Source of the DNA: Polynucleobacter sp. MWH-UH24A
Lineage (GTDB): Bacteria > Pseudomonadota > Gammaproteobacteria > Burkholderiales > Burkholderiaceae
Length of the DNA: 64,000 nt
Direction: 5' to 3'
Assembly: GCF_018687475.1 (NCBI RefSeq)
Contig: NZ_CP061292.1
Span: forward strand, 992,001 to 1,056,000
Shown: one piece after another, positions 9,127 through 18,237 of the stretch
How the letters are laid out: every line of letters starts with the position of its first letter
How positions within the stretch are numbered: the stretch's first letter is position 1
Program-made: the position numbers and the translations under genes
The notes under the pieces: model-generated
Database searches by the model: none
What the model was told of the DNA's origin: nothing
The model's input: only the letters and a program-made list of their open reading frames with translations

Positions 9127-9507
9127 ATGCGCAAATTACGAAGCTCATTACTTCCAGCATTGCTCGTTGGTATGACGCTTGGTGTTGCGCATGATGTTAA
9201 GGCACAAGAGAGTGCCTTGACCATCCCCCATGTCTGGACTTGCAGTAACAATGAGCGTTTTGTTACGAGTGGCCCTGCTGAAAAACTGATCGTGCAATGG
9301 CGTTCGAAGTCTTATGCAATGCTAAAAGAGCAATCCCTACCCGGCAGTATGCGGTTTAAGAACTACGACAGCGGCCTCGATTTAGTGGTGATCGGACCTA
9401 AGGCAATGCTCTTTAATATCAAAACGGGTATTCGTTTAGCCGACGAATGCAAAACCGTAGCCATGAAAGAAGGCAACGAAGCCCATCTTCTCGCCCTCGA
9501 GAAATAA
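9127..9507 (+). CDS. small secreted protein, MliC-like
   Basis: A 126-residue protein with a Sec signal peptide (MRKLRSSLLPALLVGMTLGV, then AHDVKAQ, with cleavage likely after KA). The mature part has two cysteines about 70 residues apart (VWTCSNNERF; RLADEC) and a beta-rich pattern ending in xADEC. This resembles the fold pattern of MliC/PliC C-type lysozyme inhibitors (W-x-C ... short beta strands ... C). That resemblance is my own pattern judgement. There is no lipobox, so it would be periplasmic. It lies 36 bases after mdh with an AGGAG ribosome site and may be read from the mdh promoter. Confidence 0.7.
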   Translation: MRKLRSSLLPALLVGMTLGVAHDVKAQESALTIPHVWTCSNNERFVTSGPAEKLIVQWRSKSYAMLKEQSLPGSMRFKNYDSGLDLVVIGPKAMLFNIKTGIRLADECKTVAMKEGNEAHLLALEK

Positions 9508-9522
9508 TCAAGCTAATCCGAA

Positions 9523-10734
9523 TTAATGAAATAAAGGTTGTTGCGAAGGACTATCTTCGGGCATTTCGGCATGAACCACTTCACCCTGCCGATCCGGAAA
9601 GAGTGGCACTCCACAATCGTCGCATAGTTCTGGGGTAAACAAGACAGCGTGCCGGAACACATCGTCCACACCTGCATCATGCAGTGCATCGCAAATCCGT
9701 TTAATCGGACTTTCTTCATCGGATACATCATTGAGCGCATCACTGGCCACGCTCTCCCGATCGTAAAGAGGCCAGATCACACCGTAGATAATCTCCGACG
9801 AGCCTTTAAGGCTAAATGCGATGCGGTACTCATCGGCCTGTTCCTCACCAAACGCACCCACCACACAGGCCAAGCCGGCTGGCAATACGCCGAGAGTCGA
9901 TTCTAAAAAGTTCACGGCTGCACGAATGCTCAAAGGCCGCACATGTTTATCGGCTAAGCGGCAGTTCGTGAAATACGCCTCTGGCAATAGGAGCTCAAAC
10001 TCACAACCGGGTAGCAGTTGGCACAGTGGTTCGTACATTGCACTTTGCCACTCTGCTAAAGCCACACCGCGCTCTTGCCGCTGAGGGCCATCCATTTGCC
10101 ACCGAAAGATCGGTTGCTGGTGCGGCGCAATGATTACTGCCAGAATGAATCGTGGATCCGCCAGGACGGCAATCGTCTCCGACATATCACGCAACTCGAG
10201 TTTCATCTCACCACCAGATACCGCGGCATTTGCTAAGGTCTCAAGCAAGGTGCGGGTTTGGGTATGTGAATGAGGCATTTGGTCAATGCTGTAGAGCCAT
10301 GGCACGATCGCAAATTGCGTACCCTCCGCAGCAACAGCGCGTTGCAATGCGCTAGCCGATGCTTCAATTAAGGAAACGGGTAATGGCCCCGAAGGAATTT
10401 GATAACGGGTATGGGCCACAATGGGCATCGCAATCAGCAATGCATCCCAATGCGTACCCTCGCTCTCAAAACTCATGGACTCGGCCAAGGTCTCAGCAGT
10501 ATCGGCCAATACTTCAAAAGCAACCGTATTAATCCGAAAGGTTTGATCAAGAGCTGCATCAATCACCGATTGATGATGACTCTTCAACAGTTTAAGGAGG
10601 CGCGTTTGCAAACGCTCTTCCCAAAACCGATCCTCCACCTGACTGCCAGATGCGGCCAGAGAAATGGAATCCGCCACTAAACGCTCGGTCTCAGGCGAGG
10701 TGCGTTGGGATGTTTTGGAACGATGAACCGCCAT
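9523..10734 (-). CDS. DUF2863-type conserved protein
   Basis: A 403-residue soluble protein without signal peptide or membrane segments. It begins with a basic stretch (AVHRSKTSQR) followed by SPETERLVADSISLAASGSQ and ends with an unusual tail containing CDDCGVPLFPDRQGEVVHAE, a possible two-cysteine zinc-ribbon remnant. These ends match what I recall of the betaproteobacterial DUF2863 family, whose function is unknown. It is convergent with the MliC-like gene and upstream of no obvious partner; yaaA follows the same strand further upstream. An AGGAG lies 12 bases before the ATG. Confidence 0.8.
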   Translation of the reverse strand: MAVHRSKTSQRTSPETERLVADSISLAASGSQVEDRFWEERLQTRLLKLLKSHHQSVIDAALDQTFRINTVAFEVLADTAETLAESMSFESEGTHWDALLIAMPIVAHTRYQIPSGPLPVSLIEASASALQRAVAAEGTQFAIVPWLYSIDQMPHSHTQTRTLLETLANAAVSGGEMKLELRDMSETIAVLADPRFILAVIIAPHQQPIFRWQMDGPQRQERGVALAEWQSAMYEPLCQLLPGCEFELLLPEAYFTNCRLADKHVRPLSIRAAVNFLESTLGVLPAGLACVVGAFGEEQADEYRIAFSLKGSSEIIYGVIWPLYDRESVASDALNDVSDEESPIKRICDALHDAGVDDVFRHAVLFTPELCDDCGVPLFPDRQGEVVHAEMPEDSPSQQPLFH

Positions 10735-10774
10735 AATGGAATAGCACTCCTACTCAATCAATTTACTTCAGAAC

Positions 10775-11554
10775 TTACTTCGTTTGCTCGGCACGACGAA
10801 ATACGGGTTTATCTGGTTTAGATTCTGCAGCACTATACCGATAGCCCTCCGATTTAAAGTTCTTAAGGTCTGCAACATCGGTGATGCGATTGTCCACCAC
10901 AAAGCGCGCCATGAGACCGCGTGCTCGCTTGGCATAAAAAGAAATAATTTTGTACTTGCCGTCTTTCTGATCCTGAAAAACCGGTGAGATGACCGGATAT
11001 CCCAATGCATCAGCTTGCAATACCTTGAAATACTCCTCAGAGGCTAAGTTCAATAAGAATGGTTTTTTCTGTTGACTCAGTGTTTTCAGAAGGGCTTTAG
11101 TAATACGATCACCCCAAAAAGCATACAAATCCTTGCCGCGTGCATTTTTCAGGGCGGTGCCCATTTCTAGGCGATAGGGTTGCATTAAGTCCAAGGGGCG
11201 TAAGACTCCATACAAACCCGACAGAATTCGCACATGCTCTTGCGCAAAGTCGAGTGCTTTCGCATCGAGTGAGCGTGCATCGAAGCCCTCATACACATCG
11301 CCATTAAAAGCGAGGAGCGCTGGACGACTGTTCTCCGTTGTAAATGTTTTTGACCAATCGCGATAACGCCCCACATTTAAAACCGCTAATGGGTCGGAGA
11401 TTCCCATTAACTTACCAACCTGCTGTGGTGAGAGTTTTTTGAGATCCGCAATAAGTTTGGCCGACTCCCCCACAAAATCTGGCAGAGTGTGCTTCTTGAT
11501 GTTGAGTGGTGATTCGTAATCGAGGGATTTAGCAGGCGATAAAACAATTAACAT
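10775..11554 (-). CDS. yaaA: peroxide stress protein YaaA
   Basis: Member of the YaaA/DUF328 (UPF0246) family, which limits free iron and DNA damage during hydrogen peroxide stress in E. coli. The 259-residue product starts [14 protein letters not shown], the standard family N-terminus. Other conserved blocks are [53 protein letters not shown] and [15 protein letters not shown]. The frame is open six codons upstream to a TTG, but the ATG at 11552-11554 gives the family-typical start. It lies just upstream of the DUF2863 gene, with a 40-base gap between them. Confidence 0.94.
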   Translation of the reverse strand: MLIVLSPAKSLDYESPLNIKKHTLPDFVGESAKLIADLKKLSPQQVGKLMGISDPLAVLNVGRYRDWSKTFTTENSRPALLAFNGDVYEGFDARSLDAKALDFAQEHVRILSGLYGVLRPLDLMQPYRLEMGTALKNARGKDLYAFWGDRITKALLKTLSQQKKPFLLNLASEEYFKVLQADALGYPVISPVFQDQKDGKYKIISFYAKRARGLMARFVVDNRITDVADLKNFKSEGYRYSAAESKPDKPVFRRAEQTK

Positions 11555-11605
11555 AAAAAATGGCTCGTTCAATAGTGCTTAACACCCTATTCTAGTCACC
11601 TTGGA

Positions 11606-12880
11606 TTATTTTGCAGACCCATGAATGCGCTTTGCTATCGCGGCGCTGCAAATACCAGCTAAAACGGCCCACTCCAAGGAGATGGTTACGGTGCCAACGC
11701 CAGTAATCACCATCGGTATCCATTCGTGAGCTCCTGAACGAAATTCGTGTCGAATCTGCCCAAGATCAATCAGGTTCCATGCGACCGCCAATAGTAAGGC
11801 AGCAATCACGGCGTAAGGCAAATACTCCGCTAAAGGCGAAACAAAGATCAAGATGACTAATAGAAAAACTGCTGCACAAATCGCTGCAAGTGGAGTTTGA
11901 GCGTTGGCTGCCAAATTAACGCCCGAACGATTAAATGATCCACTCGATGGATACGCTGAAAAGAACGAGCCACCCACATTCGCAAGCCCTTGACCAATGA
12001 ACTCCTGGTTTGCATCAAACGCGTCATTGCGTTTAAGCGCTAATGCGCGCGCGATTGCCATGGCTTCCGTGGAGGCCAGCAAGGTCATGACTAAAACGGG
12101 CCCAAACAAAAGCTGCAGATGCTCTAATGACAGGACCGGATAGGAAAGCGGAGGCAACGCGCCAGGTATTGCACTCACTTTACGGATCCCAGAAAATTCG
12201 GCGACGTAGCGCTCAAGAACCACTAAGGCGATGCTACCAACAATAACTGCAACGAGCATGGCCGGTATCCAACGATTGAGCGGTTTCCATAAACGCATGG
12301 TGACTAAGGTGATCAGCACCAGGGTCAATACCTGCGGTCGCCATTGGCCCTGATAAATCGCGGCACTCGTTTGCTTGATGGTCTCAAGCACATTCGTACC
12401 CCGCGCGATCTCGATACCCAATAAGGTTCCAACCTGACTATTAATAATCAGTACGGCAGCGCCTGCAGTAAATCCCACAATCACGGAGTGCGGCACCTTC
12501 TCAACCCACTTCCCTGCTCCACCCAAACCCAATGCAATCTGAATCACACCAATCAGAAAACTAAGCGTGAGTACCAACACCACATAATGCTCGCTCTCCG
12601 GAATCGCTAGCGGTGCAATCAAAGCCATGGTGGTGAGCGAGATCGCATTGGCTGGCCCGGTCACCATCAGGCGGCTTGACCCAAATAGTGCAGCAATGAT
12701 GCATGGGACCATCGCAGCATACAAACCATAATGCGGGGGCATGCCGGCTAGCAGAGCAAATGCAATTCCTTGGGGCAAGACCACGATCGCGCCCGTTAAT
12801 CCAGCAAGAAGATCCGCGCGCACCACGCCCGGCTGCTGATATTCGGGTAACCAACGGGCAAAAGGAAAAGAGAACCGCAA
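11606..12880 (-). CDS. SulP-family anion permease lacking a STAS domain
   Basis: Inner-membrane transporter of the SulP/SLC26 family (sulfate, bicarbonate or other anions). The N-terminal family signature is visible (LAGLTGAIVVLPQGIAFALL; GLYAAMVPCIIAALFGSS; VTGPANAISLTTMALI). About ten to twelve hydrophobic segments follow. The protein is only 424 residues and stops right after the last membrane helices (CSAAIAKRIHGSAK), so the cytoplasmic STAS domain of typical 500-570-residue members is absent. No STAS remnant is seen downstream, where yaaA's region begins. The start codon is TTG (12878-12880) with AGGA 11 bases upstream; no in-frame ATG is nearby. Substrate is unknown. Confidence 0.88.
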   Translation of the reverse strand: MRFSFPFARWLPEYQQPGVVRADLLAGLTGAIVVLPQGIAFALLAGMPPHYGLYAAMVPCIIAALFGSSRLMVTGPANAISLTTMALIAPLAIPESEHYVVLVLTLSFLIGVIQIALGLGGAGKWVEKVPHSVIVGFTAGAAVLIINSQVGTLLGIEIARGTNVLETIKQTSAAIYQGQWRPQVLTLVLITLVTMRLWKPLNRWIPAMLVAVIVGSIALVVLERYVAEFSGIRKVSAIPGALPPLSYPVLSLEHLQLLFGPVLVMTLLASTEAMAIARALALKRNDAFDANQEFIGQGLANVGGSFFSAYPSSGSFNRSGVNLAANAQTPLAAICAAVFLLVILIFVSPLAEYLPYAVIAALLLAVAWNLIDLGQIRHEFRSGAHEWIPMVITGVGTVTISLEWAVLAGICSAAIAKRIHGSAK

Positions 12881-12916
12881 TTTATGAATGATCCTAAGTA
12901 CTCAGAGTCAGCGTGG

Positions 12917-12922
12917 CACAAT
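12917..12922 (+). promoter_or_regulatory. -10 box 6 nt before the aminotransferase start
   Basis: CACAAT followed by six bases and the ATG at 12929. There is no Shine-Dalgarno, so transcription from this box would start at or next to the ATG. No good -35 is seen. Confidence 0.4.
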
Positions 12923-12928
12923 TTAGTC

Positions 12929-14167
12929 ATGCCATCACCGCTACTCCAAACTCATCATTCTAGCGATAGTCTTGCATCTGAAGGCTGGTTTGCCTCCAAA
13001 CTGCCACACGTTGGTACCACCATCTTCACCACCATGTCGGCATTGGCAGCTGAACACCAGGCCATTAACCTCGGTCAAGGATTTCCGGATTTTCCGTGCG
13101 ATCCAGCCGTACTCGATGCCGTCAATCACGCCATGCATTTGGGTCATAACCAATACGCACCGATGCCAGGCATTGCTGAACTTCGCCAAGCTCTTGCACT
13201 TAAGATTGCAACCCTTTATGGCCATCACTACGATCCGCATTCTGAAATTACAGTGACTGCGGGAGCAACCCAAGCAATCTTTACTGCAATTGCTGCTTGT
13301 GTCGGTCCCAATGACGAAGTCATTGTGATTGAACCTGCCTTTGATAGTTACTTACCAGCCATTCAATTAGCGGGTGGTAAGGCCATACCAATTGCCATGG
13401 AGATTGTGCGCGATGGTGATGGACTCGTCGATTCGTATGCCTTGCCATGGGAAGCGCTAGCGAATGCAATTACTCCAAAGACCCGATTAATCCTAACCAA
13501 CACGCCACATAACCCCACAGCTAGTATTTGGAGTGCTGCAGATTTAGAGCGTTTGTATTCGTTGGTCAAAGATACCTCGATCTTGATACTCAGTGATGAG
13601 GTATATGAGCACATGGTCTTTGATGGCAAACCGCACGAGAGCATTGCGCGCCATGCAGCATTGGCAGAGCGTAGTTTTGTGGTCTCAAGTTTTGGGAAGA
13701 CCTTTCATGTCACTGGATGGAAATTGGCATTTATTGCTGCACCGGCTGCACTGATGCATGAATACCGAAAGGTGCATCAATTTAATGTGTTTTCCGTCAA
13801 CACACCGATGCAATATGGCATTGCCCACTATCTGCAAAACCCCGAGCATTACCTTGGTCTTCCCGCGTTTTACCAAGCCAAGCGGGATTATTTCCGTGCG
13901 GGTCTTGCTAGCACCCCCCTTAAGTTATTACCCTGCGCAGGAAGTTACTTTCAATGCGTTGATTACACCGCCTTACCGCGTAAGGAAGCAAGCCTCTCAG
14001 AGGCCGAATTTTGCCGCTGGTTAACCACGGAGTTAGGGGTTGCAGCGATTCCAAACTCGGCTTTTTATGCCAATCAAACCGAATCGGGTGTTATCCGTTT
14101 CTGTTTTGCCAAGCAAGAGTCAACGCTCAAGACCGCGCTACATCGCTTGCAGGCCTTAGCGTCATAA
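12929..14167 (+). CDS. class I/II aminotransferase, methionine aminotransferase (YbdL)-like
   Basis: PLP-dependent fold-type I aminotransferase of about 412 residues. Conserved blocks: INLGQGFPDFPCDP, NQYAPMPGIAELRQAL, TAGATQAIFTAIAA, NTPHNPTASIWS, ILSDEVYEHMVFDG and the PLP-lysine region SSFGKTFHVTGWKLAF. These match the YbdL/kynurenine-aminotransferase-like group, which in bacteria often acts on methionine, glutamine or aromatic amino acids. Exact substrate is not visible. The frame is open back to an ATG at 12884, but the ATG at 12929 follows a -10-like box by six bases and gives a more usual N-terminus. It diverges from the SulP gene and is followed by a GST gene. Confidence 0.88.
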   Translation: MPSPLLQTHHSSDSLASEGWFASKLPHVGTTIFTTMSALAAEHQAINLGQGFPDFPCDPAVLDAVNHAMHLGHNQYAPMPGIAELRQALALKIATLYGHHYDPHSEITVTAGATQAIFTAIAACVGPNDEVIVIEPAFDSYLPAIQLAGGKAIPIAMEIVRDGDGLVDSYALPWEALANAITPKTRLILTNTPHNPTASIWSAADLERLYSLVKDTSILILSDEVYEHMVFDGKPHESIARHAALAERSFVVSSFGKTFHVTGWKLAFIAAPAALMHEYRKVHQFNVFSVNTPMQYGIAHYLQNPEHYLGLPAFYQAKRDYFRAGLASTPLKLLPCAGSYFQCVDYTALPRKEASLSEAEFCRWLTTELGVAAIPNSAFYANQTESGVIRFCFAKQESTLKTALHRLQALAS

Positions 14168-14187
14168 TCATTACAAACAAGAGAGCC

Positions 14188-14919
14188 ATGATGAAAAAAT
14201 CCATGATTGATGTATACAGTTGGGCCACTCCCAATGGCCATAAGATCCATATCATGCTGGAAGAATGCGGCTATCGCTTAGATCGCGATTGGCGCGCCAT
14301 TCCAATTGATATTGGCAAAGGGGATCAGTTCAAGCCAGCCTTTCTGAAAATCAGTCCCAATAATAAGATTCCAGCCATCGTTGATCCGGATGGACCCGAT
14401 GGCAAACCAATCCATCTATTTGAATCCGGCGCCATCTTGCTCTACCTGGCTAACAAAACGGGACGCTTTTTACCCAAATCGATTCGCGGTAAATACGAGA
14501 CGATGGAATGGCTGATGTTCCAGATGGGTGGCCTGGGTCCGATGCTCGGTCAAAATCATCATTTCCGTTTGTATGCACCTCAAAAAATTGATTACGCAAT
14601 CGAGCGTTATACCAATGAGGCCAAGCGTTTGTATGGTGTTTTGGATGAGCGTTTAAAGAAACATCCGTACATCGTTGGTAATGAATACACCATCGCCGAT
14701 ATTGCGATCTTTCCATGGACTCGTCGTTGGGACAAGCAAGGTATGGACCTTAAGGACTACCCGAACTTCAAACGCTGGTTTGAGATGGTTGGTGCACGAC
14801 CTGCCGTGCAGCGCGGAGTTGAGGTACTGACCACCTTACGTAAGCCCGAGATGGATTCGAAAGAAAAAGAGCAGTTATTTGGTGCAACTCAGTATCAACG
14901 CAGGAAGGTATCAAAATGA
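14188..14919 (+). CDS. glutathione S-transferase, YfcG-like disulfide-bond oxidoreductase
   Basis: Thioredoxin-fold GST of about 243 residues. The N-terminal part MIDVYSWATPNGHKIHIMLE, then SPNNKIPAIVDPDG, LFESGAILLYLANKTG, and the C-terminal helical part WLMFQMGGLGPMLGQNHHF and DIAIFPWTRRW closely follow the E. coli YfcG/YghU group. That group uses glutathione for disulfide reduction rather than conjugation. The start is the ATG at 14188 (a second ATG follows at once); the upstream open frame lies inside the aminotransferase gene. Its stop overlaps the next start in ATGA, so it is translationally coupled to the dehydrogenase. Confidence 0.93.
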   Translation: MMKKSMIDVYSWATPNGHKIHIMLEECGYRLDRDWRAIPIDIGKGDQFKPAFLKISPNNKIPAIVDPDGPDGKPIHLFESGAILLYLANKTGRFLPKSIRGKYETMEWLMFQMGGLGPMLGQNHHFRLYAPQKIDYAIERYTNEAKRLYGVLDERLKKHPYIVGNEYTIADIAIFPWTRRWDKQGMDLKDYPNFKRWFEMVGARPAVQRGVEVLTTLRKPEMDSKEKEQLFGATQYQRRKVSK

Positions 14920-15773
14920 CGATCACCTCCATTGGAATTATTGGCGCTGGCACGATGGGCAATGGCATTGCACAAGTGGCTGCGAGCGCTGGGTATGATG
15001 TCCTGTTACTTGATGTTAACGATGCGGCACTCGAGAAAGGTTTGGCAGCACTAAGTAATAGCCTTGATCGCCTCATTAAAAAAGAAGTGATGAATGTGGA
15101 GCAAAAATCCCAAACATTGGCACGGATTAAAACAACGACACATTACGCCGATCTGGCTCAAGTCTCTTTAGTCATTGAGGCCGCCACAGAAAATCAAGCC
15201 ATCAAAGAATCGATCTTGCAGCAAGTCGATCAGGTGGTCAGCAAAGATGCCATTATTGCGAGCAATACTTCATCCATCTCGATTACGCATCTGGGTTCAC
15301 GCAACTCACGACCAGAGCGCTTTATTGGGATTCATTTCTTTAATCCCCCACCCCTAATGGCCCTCATCGAGGTCATTATGGGTAAGCAAACCAGTCCCGA
15401 GACCCTCAAGGCCGTGCTGGCAATGGCCACGCGCATGGGCAAGGAACCCATTACCGTACAAAGCTCACCTGGCTTTGTGGTCAATCGCATCCTTCTACCA
15501 ATGATTAATGAAGCTTTCTTTGTCTTGCATGAAGGAATTGCGAGCCCAGAAGATATTGATACCGGCATGAAACTTGGGTGCAATCACCCCATCGGTCCAC
15601 TGGCATTGGCTGATCTAATTGGTTTAGATACTTGCCTAGCCATTATGGAGGTGTATCACAAAGAATTTAAGGACGATAAATATCGTCCATCGCCATACCT
15701 GATTGATTTGGTTGCCAAAGGACATCTAGGACGCAAGACTGGACGCGGAGTGTATGCCTACGATAAAAAGTGA
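14916..15773 (+). CDS. 3-hydroxybutyryl-CoA dehydrogenase
   Basis: NAD(P)-dependent 3-hydroxyacyl-CoA dehydrogenase (Hbd/PaaH type), 285 residues, full length for a single-function enzyme. The Rossmann motif is GIIGAGTMGNGIAQVAASAG (residues 7-26). Catalytic residues are recognisable in SNTSSISITHL, FIGIHFFNPPPLMALIEVI (His) and the glutamate/asparagine region GFVVNRILLPMINEA. The C-terminal domain has LGCNHPIGPLALADLIGLD. It could serve acyl-CoA breakdown or acetoacetyl-CoA/hydroxybutyryl-CoA metabolism; the enantiomer handled is the (S)-form in this family, so it is not the PHB reductase PhaB. It overlaps the GST gene by 4 bases. Confidence 0.94.
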   Translation: MTITSIGIIGAGTMGNGIAQVAASAGYDVLLLDVNDAALEKGLAALSNSLDRLIKKEVMNVEQKSQTLARIKTTTHYADLAQVSLVIEAATENQAIKESILQQVDQVVSKDAIIASNTSSISITHLGSRNSRPERFIGIHFFNPPPLMALIEVIMGKQTSPETLKAVLAMATRMGKEPITVQSSPGFVVNRILLPMINEAFFVLHEGIASPEDIDTGMKLGCNHPIGPLALADLIGLDTCLAIMEVYHKEFKDDKYRPSPYLIDLVAKGHLGRKTGRGVYAYDKK

Positions 15774-15774
15774 G

Positions 15775-16248
15775 ATGCCCTTACCAACCATCGTGCGGAT
15801 CCTCGGATACGCCGGCCTCATGCCATTTATTGGTCTAGCCTTCATGGTTCAGCTCGCCGACAGCCCCAATGACCTGATTGCCCTCGAGTCACTCGTGGCA
15901 TATGGTGCGGTGATCGTCTCGTTTTTGGGTGCCCTGCACTGGGGGGCTTGTTTTAAGACGCTTAGTGAGTCAACCCACAATCGCTGGCTTGATCATAGCG
16001 TTTGGATTTGGGGAATCATGCCAGCACTGATTGCTTGGTTGGCGATTCATATCTTCATTCCGCTTGCGCTTTTACTGCTCGCAGCAACCCTCGTCGTTCA
16101 GCGCGTGATTGATCAAAACACCTACCGTTATTACTTCACAAACCAAGACGCTGCGAGTGCATTCCTAAAGATGCGCACGCATTTAACAGTCGTGGCAGCA
16201 CTTTGTTTGATATGGGCGGGTCTAACTAGCTTGGTGCGCAACGCCTAG
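15775..16248 (+). CDS. DUF3429-type integral membrane protein
   Basis: A protein of about 157 residues with four to five membrane helices and the block VIVSFLGALHWG, which is the hallmark I associate with DUF3429. Function is unknown. The start is the ATG at 15775, one base after the stop of the dehydrogenase gene; the longer frame overlaps that gene. It converges with the next gene, whose stop lies immediately adjacent, with no terminator visible between them. Confidence 0.82.
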   Translation: MPLPTIVRILGYAGLMPFIGLAFMVQLADSPNDLIALESLVAYGAVIVSFLGALHWGACFKTLSESTHNRWLDHSVWIWGIMPALIAWLAIHIFIPLALLLLAATLVVQRVIDQNTYRYYFTNQDAASAFLKMRTHLTVVAALCLIWAGLTSLVRNA

Positions 16249-16797
16249 TTACTCGTGCTTCTTGTGATAGGTGCTGGCAATAATCTTCTCGGTATAGGCA
16301 ATCGAAATAGCCGATAACACAAAGGTCACGTGGATCAAGGTTTGCCAGATCAGTGTTTTCTCATCGTAGGCAGAGGCATTGATAAAAGTCTTCAATAAAT
16401 GAATCGAGGAAATGCCAATAATCGCGGTTGCTAATTTGACCTTCAAGACGCCCGCATTAACATGGGAGAGCCATTCAGGCTCATCGGGATGATTTTGTAG
16501 ATCAAGGCGCGATACAAAGGTTTCCCAACCACCCACAATCACCATCACTAAAAGATTTGAGATCATTACCACATCGATTAATCCCAATACAACTAACATT
16601 AAGGCAGTCTCAGTGAGGTCTTTGTCCTTCATCATCGAGATTAAATGCGCGAGCTCCATCCAAAACTGCCAGACATAAACGCCTTGCGCAACAATGAGTC
16701 CGATATATAAGGGGGCTTGTAGCCAGCGGGACATGAATATCCAACGTGGCAAAGGACGTAACTTCTTTTCAAATGCGAATTCTTTATCTTCGTTCAT
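16249..16797 (-). CDS. YqhA/UPF0114 family membrane protein
   Basis: A 182-residue integral membrane protein. The blocks [51 protein letters not shown] and [17 protein letters not shown] correspond to E. coli YqhA (TIGR00645), including the four predicted helices. Function is unknown. A TAAAAT -10-like box lies six bases before the ATG with no ribosome site, so the mRNA may be leaderless. Confidence 0.88.
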   Translation of the reverse strand: MNEDKEFAFEKKLRPLPRWIFMSRWLQAPLYIGLIVAQGVYVWQFWMELAHLISMMKDKDLTETALMLVVLGLIDVVMISNLLVMVIVGGWETFVSRLDLQNHPDEPEWLSHVNAGVLKVKLATAIIGISSIHLLKTFINASAYDEKTLIWQTLIHVTFVLSAISIAYTEKIIASTYHKKHE

Positions 16798-16803
16798 CGC
16801 ATC

Positions 16804-16809
16804 ATTTTA
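16804..16809 (-). promoter_or_regulatory. -10 box 6 nt before the yqhA-like start
   Basis: TAAAAT, then GATGCG, then the ATG (16797-16795). An ATGACC 16 bases upstream could be a -35. No Shine-Dalgarno. Confidence 0.45.
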
Positions 16810-16869
16810 GCGGACTTTATGTCATGGTCATGACCTTATAACAACCAACAAAAGTGCGAGAATAGGAAG

Positions 16870-18180
16870 ATGATGCCCGGCCTCTTTGACACCAAACCCA
16901 TTGCACCATTGGCCGAGGCCTTGCGTCCCAAACAAATCGATGAAGTCATTGGACAGGCGCATCTATTGGGGCCTGGTAAACCATTGCGCTTAGCCTTTGA
17001 AAGCGGTCAACCGCATTCGATGATTTTGTGGGGACCGCCTGGAGTTGGTAAAACCACCATCGCCAGATTATCCGCACAAGCCTTTCGTCACTCTTTCATC
17101 GCGATCTCAGCGGTCCTTGCCGGTGTTAAAGAAATCCGAGAGGCCATTGAGCAAGCACACCACGACATGGCTCAATTTGGTCGGCAAACCATCCTATTTG
17201 TTGATGAGATTCATCGGTTTAATAAGAGTCAACAAGATGCGCTGCTGCCGCATATGGAATCTGGTCTTTTCACTGTGATTGGCGCAACCACCGAGAACCC
17301 CTCGTTCGAGGTTAATGCTGCCCTCCTCTCACGTGCTCAAGTCTATGTTCTCAAGTCACTCACCAACGATGAGTTAAAACAACTTGTAACGCGTGCGTGC
17401 GCGCATGCCTTACCCACCATTGCATTGAGTGACGATGCCATCACTACCATCGTGACCTACGCCGATGGAGATGCACGGCGCTTAATCAACTTGGTCGAGC
17501 AATTGCAACAAACTGTACGCACCCAGGGAATCACTACGGTGGATCGAGCTCGGATTGAGAACACCCTCAATCTCAATACGCGGCGCTTTGATAAGGGTGG
17601 TGATCAGTTTTATGACCAGATCTCGGCCTTACATAAATCAGTCCGTGGTTCGCATCCGGATGCCGCGCTCTATTGGTTGTGCCGAATGCTCGATGGCGGT
17701 GCCGATCCCCGCTATCTTGCGCGTCGGATTATTCGGATGGCGTGGGAAGATATTGGTCTAGCAGATCCGCGCGCCATGCAACTTGCCAATGATGCCGCGC
17801 AAACCTATGAGCGCTTGGGATCCCCTGAGGGCGAACTGGCGCTAGGGCAAGCCGTGGTTTATCTAGCCGTTGCGCCCAAAAGCAATGCGAGCTACCAAGC
17901 ATTTAATGCGGCTCGCGCTTTTGTTGCCACTGATCGCAGTCGTGAAGTGCCGGTGCACTTGCGTAATGCGCCAACCCAACTCATGAAAGACCTAGGGCAT
18001 GGTCATGCCTATCGCTACGCGCATGATGAACCCCACGCGTATGCTGCTGGAGAATCCTACCTACCTGAGGGTATGGAGGAGCCGCGCTGGTATGAGCCAG
18101 TTGAGCGTGGCCTAGAAAGTAAGATTGCAGAACGTATGGCTTTCTTGCGTAGTTTGGATGATCAAGCCAATCAAAGCTGA
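16870..18180 (+). CDS. rarA: replication-associated recombination protein RarA (MgsA)
   Basis: AAA+ ATPase related to clamp loaders and WRNIP1 that acts at stalled replication forks. 436 residues, family length. Walker A is [14 protein letters not shown] (about residues 57-70), Walker B is [20 protein letters not shown], sensor 1 is [12 protein letters not shown] and sensor 2 lies in [12 protein letters not shown]. The C-terminal tetramerisation region includes [19 protein letters not shown] and [24 protein letters not shown] lies directly before tandem ATGs (16870, 16873). It is followed by umuDC with its own SOS promoter, a sensible genome-maintenance neighbourhood. Confidence 0.96.
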   Translation: MMPGLFDTKPIAPLAEALRPKQIDEVIGQAHLLGPGKPLRLAFESGQPHSMILWGPPGVGKTTIARLSAQAFRHSFIAISAVLAGVKEIREAIEQAHHDMAQFGRQTILFVDEIHRFNKSQQDALLPHMESGLFTVIGATTENPSFEVNAALLSRAQVYVLKSLTNDELKQLVTRACAHALPTIALSDDAITTIVTYADGDARRLINLVEQLQQTVRTQGITTVDRARIENTLNLNTRRFDKGGDQFYDQISALHKSVRGSHPDAALYWLCRMLDGGADPRYLARRIIRMAWEDIGLADPRAMQLANDAAQTYERLGSPEGELALGQAVVYLAVAPKSNASYQAFNAARAFVATDRSREVPVHLRNAPTQLMKDLGHGHAYRYAHDEPHAYAAGESYLPEGMEEPRWYEPVERGLESKIAERMAFLRSLDDQANQS

Positions 18181-18216
18181 CGCATCAGCCGTTTCTGAAC
18201 TAATAAAACTACGATA

Positions 18217-18236
18217 TACTGTATAAATATACAGTA
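18217..18236 (+). promoter_or_regulatory. LexA (SOS) box in front of umuD
   Basis: TACTGTATAAATATACAGTA, a perfect CTGT-N8-ACAG palindrome with an AT-rich centre, almost the E. coli consensus. It ends one base before the umuD ATG (18238). A TATAAA inside it (18222-18227) could be the -10 element, so LexA would block RNA polymerase directly. Confidence 0.92.
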
Positions 18237-18237
18237 T

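Noticed and set aside
16826..16835. GGTCATGACC palindrome between the yqhA-like gene and rarA
   Set aside because: Only 10 bp with no related copy seen; likely chance.
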